Part shown: positions 6,965 through 12,999 of the stretch, one piece after another
How positions within the stretch are numbered: the first letter of the stretch is position 1
Layout of the letters: each line of letters begins with the position of its first letter
Assembly: GCA_964609465.1 (NCBI GenBank)
Contig: CAZSSQ010000062.1
Location: forward strand, 1 to 14,590
DNA from: CAVSBT01 sp964609465
Lineage (GTDB): Bacteria; Chloroflexota; Dehalococcoidia; DSTF01; JALHUB01
DNA length: 14,590 nucleotides
Direction of reading: 5' to 3'
The notes under the pieces: generated by a model
Told to the model about the DNA's origin: nothing
Seen by the model: the letters and a program-made list of their open reading frames with translations, nothing else
Databases searched by the model: none
Translations under genes and position numbers: made by a program

Positions 6965-8895
6965 TACGGAGTCACTGACGCGCCGCCACCGGCTTGAGTC
7001 ACCGGCTCCGGCTCCGCCGCCTTCTCGTCGAAGCGGAAGCTGATCTCCCAGGCGTTCTCCTCGAACTTGCTGCGGATGAGGTAGCCTGTCTTGTGGAAGA
7101 GGCGGAGCATGCGGCGGTTGTCCGCCAGCACCAGGGCGGTGAAGCCTTCGATGCCATTGATGATGGCAATGCGGATGAGATACTGGAGGAGGAAGGTGCC
7201 CAGGCCGCGGCCCTGCCACTGGTCCTGGACGGCGAAGGCGGCCTCGGCCAGGTTGGTGGCGGGGTCGCGCTCGTAGCGGGTCACGGCGATGATCTGCTCG
7301 CGCTCCTCCTGACGCAACACCGCCACCAGCGCCATGCGGTCCCGGTAGTCAATGACGACGAAGTGCTGCGCCTCGCGCCGGGGCATGAGCTTCAGGGGTC
7401 GGAAGAAGCGATGATAGATCGCATCCTCGGAGAGCGAGTAGAAGAACTCTAGCCAGAGGTCCTCGTCGGCGGGCTTGATGGGGCGCACCAGGACTGTCTC
7501 GCCGCTGGTCAGGGTGCAGGTGGCCTCCAGGTCCTGCGGGTAGATGCCAGCGCCCGGGGGCGGGATCTCTTGGTCTTGGAGGACGTAGCGCCGTTCCTTG
7601 GCGAAGGCCAGGAGGTCATGGCGGTAGCCCGGGTGGGCGATGCCTATCAGACTCATCGCCCGCTGGCGGGCGTTGCGGCCGTAGAGGTCGGCTATGCCGT
7701 ACTCGGTCACGACGTAGTGGACGTCACCCCGGCTCGTGACGACGCCCGCGCCTGGCTTCAACTGAGAAACGATGCGAGAGATGGTTCCTTCCGCGGCCGT
7801 TGACGGCAGCGCGATGATGGGTCGGCCGCCCTTGGAGCGTGCGGCGCCCCGGATGAAGTCCACCTGTCCGCCGATACCGCTGTAGAAGAGGTGCCCAAGG
7901 GAATCGGAGCAGACCTGCCCCGTCAGATCGACCTCGATGGCGGCGTTAACGGCCACCATCCGCTCGTTCTGCGCGACAATGAAGGGGTCGTTCACGTAAT
8001 CGTTGGGGTGGAGCTCCACCAGCGGGTTGTCGTCTACGAAGTCGTAGAGGCGCTGCGTGCCCATGACGAAGCTGGCAATGACCTTGCCCCGGTGCAGAGT
8101 CTTGCGGGAGTTGTTGATCGCGCCGGACTGGATGAGCGGCACGGTGCCGTCGGACAGCATCTCGGTGTGCAGGCCCAGGTCGTGCTTGTCGGCGAGGCAT
8201 TCCAGGATAGCGTCGGGGATGGAGCCGATGCCGATCTGGAGGGTGGCGCCGTCCTCCACAAGGGAGCCCACCCAGCGGCCGATGGCGCGTGATACGTCGT
8301 CGGGCGGCGGGTGGGTGACCTCCGGCAGCGGGGAGTCGTGCTCCACCATGGCGTCGATGACATCGGCAGCGATGAAGCTGTCGCCCAGGGTCCGCGGCAT
8401 GCTGGGGTTGACCTCGGCGATGACCAGGCGGGCGCACTCGACCGCCGGCTTTACAATGTCGACGGATACACCCAGGCTACAGAAGCCGTGCTCGTCTGGG
8501 GGCGTTACCTGGATAAGGGCCACGTCGATGGGGACGCGCCCGCTGCGGAACAAGCGCGGTACCTCGGAGAGGAAGATGGGCGTGTAGTCCGCCTCGCCGG
8601 CGGCGACGCCCTCACGCACGTTAGGCCCGACGAAGAACGCGTTGTGGCGAAAGGACTCCTTCACCGCGGGCAGGGCATAGGGCGCGATGCCGAGCGTCAT
8701 GATGTGGATGACCTGGGCGGCGTGCAACTGTTCGGCACGGGCCATGAGGTGCTCCACCAGGAACTGGGGCGCAGCGGCGCCGGAGCCCACGAAGATGTGC
8801 TGGCCGCTGCGCACGACGCGAAGGGCCTCGTCGGCGGAACGGAGCTTGGCAGCGTAGCGTTCGCGCCACTCTGGGTCGTAAGACAGCTTCGTCAT
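6964..8895 (-). CDS. Acetyl-CoA hydrolase/CoA-transferase family protein fused to a GNAT acetyltransferase domain
   Basis: Residues 1 to about 450 are a two-domain CoA-transferase of the acetyl-CoA hydrolase/4-hydroxybutyrate CoA-transferase family. It moves CoA between acyl groups through a glutamyl-CoA intermediate. Visible signatures are PPDEHGFCSLG (132-142), IGIGSIPDAIL (221-231), the expected catalytic Glu245 in HTEMLSDG, and YSGIGGQVDFIRGA (338-351). Residues about 465-620 form a GNAT acetyltransferase domain with the acetyl-CoA loop QGRGLG (561-566) and a following ADNRRMLRLFHKTGY block. The total of 643 residues is about 200 longer than the stand-alone enzyme. Start ATG 8895 has AGGAG at 8907-8903. 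It lies 34 bp downstream of the crotonase gene and is probably co-transcribed. The GNAT half could acetylate this enzyme or another CoA enzyme (inference). Confidence 0.93.
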   Translation of the reverse strand: MTKLSYDPEWRERYAAKLRSADEALRVVRSGQHIFVGSGAAAPQFLVEHLMARAEQLHAAQVIHIMTLGIAPYALPAVKESFRHNAFFVGPNVREGVAAGEADYTPIFLSEVPRLFRSGRVPIDVALIQVTPPDEHGFCSLGVSVDIVKPAVECARLVIAEVNPSMPRTLGDSFIAADVIDAMVEHDSPLPEVTHPPPDDVSRAIGRWVGSLVEDGATLQIGIGSIPDAILECLADKHDLGLHTEMLSDGTVPLIQSGAINNSRKTLHRGKVIASFVMGTQRLYDFVDDNPLVELHPNDYVNDPFIVAQNERMVAVNAAIEVDLTGQVCSDSLGHLFYSGIGGQVDFIRGAARSKGGRPIIALPSTAAEGTISRIVSQLKPGAGVVTSRGDVHYVVTEYGIADLYGRNARQRAMSLIGIAHPGYRHDLLAFAKERRYVLQDQEIPPPGAGIYPQDLEATCTLTSGETVLVRPIKPADEDLWLEFFYSLSEDAIYHRFFRPLKLMPRREAQHFVVIDYRDRMALVAVLRQEEREQIIAVTRYERDPATNLAEAAFAVQDQWQGRGLGTFLLQYLIRIAIINGIEGFTALVLADNRRMLRLFHKTGYLIRSKFEENAWEISFRFDEKAAEPEPVTQAGGGASVTP

Positions 8896-8929
8896 GCAGG
8901 CGCTCCTGCGGGTCCCTCCCGGCGCGCCT

Positions 8930-9730
8930 TTAACGCGGGAACCTGCTGAAGTCGGGCTCGCGACGCTCCTTAAAGGCGTTCTTGCCCTCGTCGGCTTCGC
9001 CGGTGCGGAAGAAGTCGGGTGCTATCTCCTCTACCCAGTTGCGTTTGCTGGTCTCCCGCAGGGGCTCGTACTCGGCCAGGAACGAAGCCTTGAGGATCTT
9101 GAGGCAGGTAGGGCTCTTGGCCATCAGCTCACTGCACCACTTATCCACCTCCTCGTCCAGCTTGTCGTAGGGGACGACGGTGTTGACCAGGCCCATCTGG
9201 AGGGCCTCCTGGGCCGAGTAGCGACGGCAAAGCATCCACATTTCGCGGGCTTTCTTGGCCCCCACCACGTGCACCAGATAGTTGACCCAGTGGCCGGAGG
9301 CAGGGCTGCCGACCCGCGGGCCTACCTGGGAGAACTGGGCGTGCTCGGCGGCGATGGTGAAGTCGGCGTGGTAGGCCATATGGTTGCCCCCGCCGATGCT
9401 GTAGCCGTTGACGCGCGCGATGACTGGCTTGAGGCACTCCTCGATGCCGGCGTGGGGGTCGAGGCCGCCAGAGGCCGAGCCGCCCTCCTGCTGCGCCTCC
9501 TGTAGCCACTTGACGTCGCCGCCGGCGCAGAACGCGCGCTCCCCGGCGCCGGTCATAACGATGACGCCCACGGAGGTGTCGGCGCAAGCGTCCGCCACCG
9601 CCTGCCTCATCTCCCGCAGCGTCTCGCCGGTGAAGGAGTTCATCACTTCGGGCCGGTTGATGGTGATCCAGGCGGCACCCTGAACCCGGTGGTGCTTCTG
9701 ATAGATGATGTCTTTGAAGTCTAGGGCCAT
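8930..9730 (-). CDS. Enoyl-CoA hydratase/isomerase (crotonase) family protein, MenB/BadI-like
   Basis: This 266-residue crotonase acts on a CoA thioester in the cytosol. Oxyanion-hole segments are AFCAGGD (66-72) and GYSIGGG (109-115). The middle (FSQVGPRVGS, KKAREMWMLCRRYSAQEALQMGLVNTVVP) and the end (EGKNAFKERREPDFSRF) resemble MenB (dihydroxynaphthoyl-CoA synthase) and BadI (ketocyclohexanecarboxyl-CoA hydrolase) more than ordinary hydratases. However, the Asp that follows GS-x in those enzymes (GSFD or GSVD) is Ala144 here (GSPA), so neither reaction can be assumed. A Gly/Ser-rich insertion (82-90) follows the first oxyanion segment. Start ATG 9730 has a perfect AGGAGG (9744-9739). It is first in a two-gene unit with the CoA-transferase. 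Confidence 0.92.
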   Translation of the reverse strand: MALDFKDIIYQKHHRVQGAAWITINRPEVMNSFTGETLREMRQAVADACADTSVGVIVMTGAGERAFCAGGDVKWLQEAQQEGGSASGGLDPHAGIEECLKPVIARVNGYSIGGGNHMAYHADFTIAAEHAQFSQVGPRVGSPASGHWVNYLVHVVGAKKAREMWMLCRRYSAQEALQMGLVNTVVPYDKLDEEVDKWCSELMAKSPTCLKILKASFLAEYEPLRETSKRNWVEEIAPDFFRTGEADEGKNAFKERREPDFSRFPR

Positions 9731-9770
9731 GCTTTCAACCTCCTGGGTGCTATCTCTTTTCTCGGAAGCT

Positions 9771-9788
9771 GCCAGGCTGAAGCCTGGC
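9771..9788. repeat. Hairpin repeat sharing its stem with 6943-6964
   Basis: An 8-bp perfect stem GCCAGGCT/AGCCTGGC has a two-base GA centre. The same stem with a different loop is found at 6944-6963. It lies in the leader region of the crotonase gene. Confidence 0.7.
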
Positions 9789-9798
9789 CTTCAGAGGC

Positions 9799-9848
9799 GG
9801 TGACTGGCTTGGCTTCACCGAAGGCCAGCCCTTAGGCTGGCGGTCACC
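9799..9848. repeat. Nested inverted repeat
   Basis: Outer GGTGAC (9799-9804) pairs with GTCACC (9843-9848), and an inner 7-bp hairpin GCCAGCC/GGCTGGC (9824-9830/9835-9841) has a CTTA loop. It is part of the hairpin cluster between pyrD and the crotonase. Confidence 0.6.
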
Positions 9849-9849
9849 C

Positions 9850-9934
9850 CGTGGGGGCCGGCCTTCTCCGCCGGAGGCGGACCCGCCTCAGGCGGAAGCT
9901 CGGCCCAGGACAGAGCCAAAGCTCGGTCCCTACG
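9850..9934. repeat. Arm-bounded hairpin repeat, copy B (decayed)
   Basis: The left arm CGTGGGGGC (9850-9858) and the right arm GTCCCTACG (9926-9934) each differ at one base from copy A. Inside are short perfect palindromes, including CCGCC-GGA-GGCGG and CCGCC-TCA-GGCGG. Sequence 9748-9997 otherwise holds no gene; the crotonase promoter must lie in or near it, but I see no good -35/-10 pair. Confidence 0.65.
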
Positions 9935-9997
9935 GGTGGCCAACTCGATCAGTAACCATAAGCCCGGCCTTTGATTGTTCCAAGAAGACGCAAAAGG

Positions 9998-10960
9998 CTA
10001 TCTCTCGACCGCCGTTGGGCGCCGGACGCTTCCCTTCCCCACCTGGGCAGCGCCGATGATATCGTGGACGTCCTCCACCCCTTGTTCCTCCAGGAAGCGC
10101 TGGATGCCTTCCAGGACCTCCAGGGGAGCCAGGGGGTTGGAGAAGGTAGCAGTGCCCACTTGGACAGCGGTGGCCCCCGCCATGAGGAACTCGATAGCGT
10201 CCAGGCCGCTGCTGATGCCGCCGCAACCGATGACAGGGATATCGACCGCCGCCGCCACCTGATAGACCATGCGCAGGGCGATGGGTTTGATGGCGGGGCC
10301 AGAAAGGCCGGCGAAGACGCTGGAGATGGTGGGCCGTCGCGAGCGGACATCGATGGCCACGCCTTGGACGGTATTGATGGCAGTTACGGCGTCGGCGCCG
10401 GCTTCGGCCACGGCGCGGGCGACGGCGGCGATGTCGGTGACGTTGGGGGTGAGCTTGACGATGACGGGAAGAGTGGTCTGGCGCAGGGCGGCGCTGGTGA
10501 CGGCCGCGGCCAGGTGGGGGTCTTGCCCGAACTCCATGCCCCCTACGGCCACGTTGGGGCAACTGACGTTCAGCTCGAGGCCGCTGACGCCGGGCACGCC
10601 GTCCAGGCGGGCCGCCAGCTCACCGTACTCCTCGACGCTGTCGCCGGAAACGTTGACGATGACGGGGACGCGCCAGGCGGCCCAAATGGGAGCTACGTCA
10701 CGGATCAGGGCTTCGACGCCGATGTTCTGAAGGCCGATAGCATTGAGCATGCCACAGGGCGTCTCAGCGGTCCGCGGCTGGGGATGGCCGGAGCGTGGCC
10801 GGAGAGTGGTGGCCTTGCTGACGATGGCGCCTAGCTTCTGGACATCGAAGACCTTTGCGAACTCCAGCCCGTTGCCGAAGGTGCCGGAGGCGGTCATCAC
10901 CGGGTTGGTCAGAAGCAGCCCTCGCTTGCGTCGAGGTGCCAGCTCCACTGAGAGGTTCAC
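9998..10960 (-). CDS. pyrD: Dihydroorotate dehydrogenase, class 1 (PyrD)
   Basis: Flavoenzyme of pyrimidine synthesis that oxidises dihydroorotate to orotate in the cytosol. The 320-residue protein has the class 1 features: N-terminal LTNPVMTASGTFGNG (17-31), KATTLRPRSGHPQPR, and the catalytic-base Cys134 in ELNVSCPNV. The C-terminal FMN-phosphate region includes VIGCGGISSG and GATAVQVGTA. The LTNP entry and overall length fit the 1B (NAD-linked, PyrK-dependent) type better than 1A, but no pyrK is in the window. Start GTG at 10960 has AAGGA (10975-10971) before it and a strong promoter 36-64 bp upstream. No other pyr gene is adjacent, so it appears to be a single-gene unit. Confidence 0.95.
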   Translation of the reverse strand: MNLSVELAPRRKRGLLLTNPVMTASGTFGNGLEFAKVFDVQKLGAIVSKATTLRPRSGHPQPRTAETPCGMLNAIGLQNIGVEALIRDVAPIWAAWRVPVIVNVSGDSVEEYGELAARLDGVPGVSGLELNVSCPNVAVGGMEFGQDPHLAAAVTSAALRQTTLPVIVKLTPNVTDIAAVARAVAEAGADAVTAINTVQGVAIDVRSRRPTISSVFAGLSGPAIKPIALRMVYQVAAAVDIPVIGCGGISSGLDAIEFLMAGATAVQVGTATFSNPLAPLEVLEGIQRFLEEQGVEDVHDIIGAAQVGKGSVRRPTAVER

Positions 10961-10995
10961 CGCTCGTCCTTCCGAAGCCAGGGAAATGTGGCGTC

Positions 10996-11024
10996 ATTAT
11001 AGGCTCTGCCTGGTGGCCTGTCGA
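10996..11024 (-). promoter_or_regulatory. Strong sigma70-type promoter of pyrD
   Basis: On the minus strand, TCGACA (11024-11019) is followed by a 17-bp spacer and a perfect TATAAT (11001-10996). Transcription would start near 10988 and leave a leader of about 28 nt before GTG 10960. The leader is too short for a classical pyrimidine attenuator. Confidence 0.8.
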
Positions 11025-11051
11025 GGCGGACGGCGGGATGCTGTGACAAGG

Positions 11052-11081
11052 CAGGGGGGCGGCTGTCGAGCCGCCCCCCTG
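11052..11081 (-). terminator. Hairpin terminator after the small Cys/His protein gene
   Basis: A perfect 13-bp stem CAGGGGGGCGGCT/AGCCGCCCCCCTG (11052-11064/11069-11081) has a GTCG loop and lies 33 bp beyond the TAG of the gene ending at 11115. The T-tract is poor (CCTTGT), so it may be a weak or factor-assisted terminator. It shields the pyrD promoter from read-through. Confidence 0.65.
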
Positions 11082-11114
11082 TCCCGGGTGCGAGGGGCAT
11101 TGAGTAGGCGGGCC

Positions 11115-11411
11115 TCAGAAGCCCTCGTCGTCCTCCATGGAAGAGCTTATGCGCGTGGTGTAGGACGCGGTGGGATCCCGCTGGCCGGTGGGGACACTTG
11201 GCCCTTCCCAGAAGGCGTCTGGGGAGGCGTTGCTGAACTCGCGTCGCTCTCCACAGTGCTTGCAGATACCCCAACTGGTGGGCCCATGGGGGGTCTCGAT
11301 TAGCCAGTGGTGCCGACACTGCGGTACCGCCGGTGCCTCTACCGCTGGCGCCTCTGCCACTGGCACTTCCCGTTGCTTAAGTGCTATACCTTGCGTCATG
11401 TCTCCAGTCAC
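11115..11411 (-). CDS. Small Cys/His-rich protein, putative metal-binding
   Basis: A 98-residue protein of unknown function. A low-complexity Ala/Pro/Val/Glu start (15-30) leads into a compact motif: Cys32-x-His34-His35-Trp, then a GPTSWGIC segment with Cys50-x2-Cys53-Gly. Two CxH/CxxC knuckles would suit a single zinc ion. The tail is Ser/Asp/Glu-rich. I recall similar HHW...GPTS...C..CG proteins in Chloroflexota, uncharacterised. GTG 11411 is preceded by AGGAAGGGG and is my chosen start. ATG 11399, with GGAG three bases before it, is an alternative that would remove four residues. A near-consensus promoter lies directly upstream, which argues that this is a real and well-expressed gene. Confidence 0.8.
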   Translation of the reverse strand: MTGDMTQGIALKQREVPVAEAPAVEAPAVPQCRHHWLIETPHGPTSWGICKHCGERREFSNASPDAFWEGPSVPTGQRDPTASYTTRISSSMEDDEGF

Positions 11412-11453
11412 CCCCTTCCTCTGGGGGCAGATGATCCTTATCGTCGGAGTGCT

Positions 11454-11482
11454 AGAATAGCAGAGCTTTCCCCGCCTGTCAA
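11454..11482 (-). promoter_or_regulatory. Near-consensus sigma70 promoter of the small Cys/His protein gene
   Basis: On the minus strand, a perfect -35 TTGACA (11482-11477), a 17-bp spacer and TATTCT (11459-11454) give a start near 11447. The AT-rich stretch just upstream (11483-11510) could act as an UP element. Confidence 0.8.
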
Positions 11483-11520
11483 GCTTTCAACGATAAAAAT
11501 ACTAAATAGCCCTCCCCGCC

Positions 11521-11550
11521 TTGCTTCCGTCGTCCGTCTCGGTCTATAAT
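11521..11550 (+). promoter_or_regulatory. Sigma70-type promoter of the mrp operon
   Basis: TTGCTT (11521-11526), an 18-bp spacer and a perfect TATAAT (11545-11550) give a start near 11557. It is back to back with the promoter at 11454-11482. It would leave a leader of about 340 nt before the mrp start at 11897. Confidence 0.7.
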
Positions 11551-11556
11551 ACGAAC

Positions 11557-11896
11557 ACCCTAGAGAAGCGGCCTGTGATCCGGGGCGAGCATCTGAGTCC
11601 CGTTCGAGCGCCATGTTAGTGTTCCTCCGACAAGCCCTTCTTATCTGTGCCTCTTGCAGGAGGCCACAGGGTTGAGTATAGCCATGATATGCGGCGAGGG
11701 TGTTTCGAAAGTGTGAAGGTGAGATCGAAATACGTGAACGAAACGTGAACAGGAGGGCCTTGCACTAGACGGCAAGAGACGTGTCTGGCCGCAGAGGGTC
11801 GTGGCGACTGTTGTCGCTACGTGATTGAGGCCTAGCCCGCTCTATGCGAGTATTAGAGCGGGGGCTATGGCTACCGCCTCGATAGGAAGGATGAGC
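11557..11896 (+). promoter_or_regulatory. Long structured leader of mrp
   Basis: Non-coding so far as I can see. It holds hairpins at 11647-11667 (GCCTC/GAGGC core), 11759-11776 (CTTGC/GCAAG), 11800-11821 (9 bp including one G-U, TGTT loop) and 11833-11867 (9 bp plus a 3-bp extension across a GG bulge, ending 29 nt before the ATG). A direct repeat ACGTGAAC-GAA-ACGTGAAC (11732-11750) has an 11-bp period. It matches no riboswitch, 6S, SRP, tmRNA or RNase P signature that I recognise. It could be a regulatory leader or contain a separate small RNA. Confidence 0.45.
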
Positions 11897-12997
11897 ATGG
11901 GAAAGCCCAGCGAACAGGAGATTCTGGCCGCCCTGAGCCGGGTGCAGGACCCCGAACTGCACCGCGACATCGTGTCCCTGAACATGGTGCGTGACCTGAG
12001 GGTCGATGGTGACCGCGTCTCACTGAAGGTCGTCCTCACCACGCCTGCCTGCCCTCTCAGCGGCTCCATCAAGGAGGAGGTCGAGAGGGTCATCATGGCT
12101 GTGCCGGGCGTGGCCTCGGTGGACATAACTATGGATGCAGAGGTGAGGGCACACCGGGCCATGGATGGGCCCAGGCCGGTGGAGGGCGTGCGCAATATCA
12201 TCGCCATCGCCAGCAACAAGGGCGGCGTTGGCAAGACTACCGTGGCCGTCAACCTGGCCGTCGCCCTGGCCAAGCGGGGCGCTCGCGTCGGCCTCTTGGA
12301 CGCCGATGTCACGGGCCCCAATGTCCCCATCATGATGGGGTTCCCGGCCGGCTTCATGGCTGAATCCAACCGCGGCCTGGAGCCCATCGAGCGTTACGGC
12401 GTCCGGCTCTGTTCCATCGGGTTTGTGCTGGCGAAGGGTTCTGCGGTAATATGGCGCGGACCCTTGGTGGGCAATGCCGTCCGCCAGCTCCTGCACGATA
12501 TTTCCTGGGGCGAGTTGGACTATTTGCTGATCGACCTGCCACCCGGCACCAGCGACGCCTCCCTGAGCATGGCCCAGGAGGCGCCCATCGCCGGCGTCGT
12601 CATCGTCAGCACTCCCCAGGACGTGTCCCTGGAGGATGCCACCAAGGCGATCTCCATGTTCGACAAGCTCAAGGTGCCCGTCTTCGGCGTGGTGGAGAAC
12701 ATGAGCTACTTCGTCTGCCCCCACTGCGGGGAGCGGACGGACATCTTCGGGCACGGGGGAGCCCGGGCCGCCGCCGAAGACCTGGGCCTGGAGTTCCTGG
12801 GAGAGATACCGCTGGACGCCCGGACCAGGGCAGCCGGCGACGAAGGCGTGCCTATCATCCAGTCGCAGCCGGAATCGCTTCAGGCGGAGGCCTTCATGGC
12901 CCTGGCTGAGAAGGTCGCCGCCCGCTGTAGTGTGCTGGGGTTCATGGGAGAAGCGGGCGCCCGTCCGGGCGCTGCCGCGGCGGGAGGTGTTAGCTAG
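11897..12997 (+). CDS. mrp: Mrp/ApbC-family P-loop iron-sulfur cluster carrier
   Basis: A 366-residue cytosolic ATPase that holds and delivers Fe-S clusters to apoproteins, by analogy with ApbC/NBP35. An N-terminal MIP18 (DUF59)-like domain (about 5-85) contains LTTPACPLSG with Cys52. The nucleotide domain follows, with the deviant Walker A KGGVGKT (108-114), LLDADVTGPN (133-142) and LIDLPPGTSD (211-220). The cluster-binding CPHC (274-277) sits inside the family block ENMSYFVCPHCG. ATG 11897 is preferred because GGAAGG lies six bases upstream and the family N-terminus begins there. The open frame extends to TTG 11825 and includes ATG 11891, which abuts the Shine-Dalgarno. It is followed after 2 bp by the NYN protein gene, so the two are co-transcribed. 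Confidence 0.95.
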   Translation: MGKPSEQEILAALSRVQDPELHRDIVSLNMVRDLRVDGDRVSLKVVLTTPACPLSGSIKEEVERVIMAVPGVASVDITMDAEVRAHRAMDGPRPVEGVRNIIAIASNKGGVGKTTVAVNLAVALAKRGARVGLLDADVTGPNVPIMMGFPAGFMAESNRGLEPIERYGVRLCSIGFVLAKGSAVIWRGPLVGNAVRQLLHDISWGELDYLLIDLPPGTSDASLSMAQEAPIAGVVIVSTPQDVSLEDATKAISMFDKLKVPVFGVVENMSYFVCPHCGERTDIFGHGGARAAAEDLGLEFLGEIPLDARTRAAGDEGVPIIQSQPESLQAEAFMALAEKVAARCSVLGFMGEAGARPGAAAAGGVS

Positions 12998-12999
12998 CT

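Noticed and set aside
8930..9730. Calling the crotonase menB
   Set aside because: The GSFD Asp is missing (GSPA) and no other menaquinone gene is nearby.
11613..11675. 20-codon frame from ATG 11613 in the mrp leader
   Set aside because: No ribosome binding site and no recognisable features.
11732..11750. ACGTGAAC direct repeat as an attachment site or iteron origin
   Set aside because: Only two copies and no integrase or replication gene in view; a regulator site is the simpler reading.
11825..11896. TTG 11825 as the start of mrp
   Set aside because: No Shine-Dalgarno, crosses a 12-bp hairpin, and the added residues are not part of the family; ATG 11897 is well placed.
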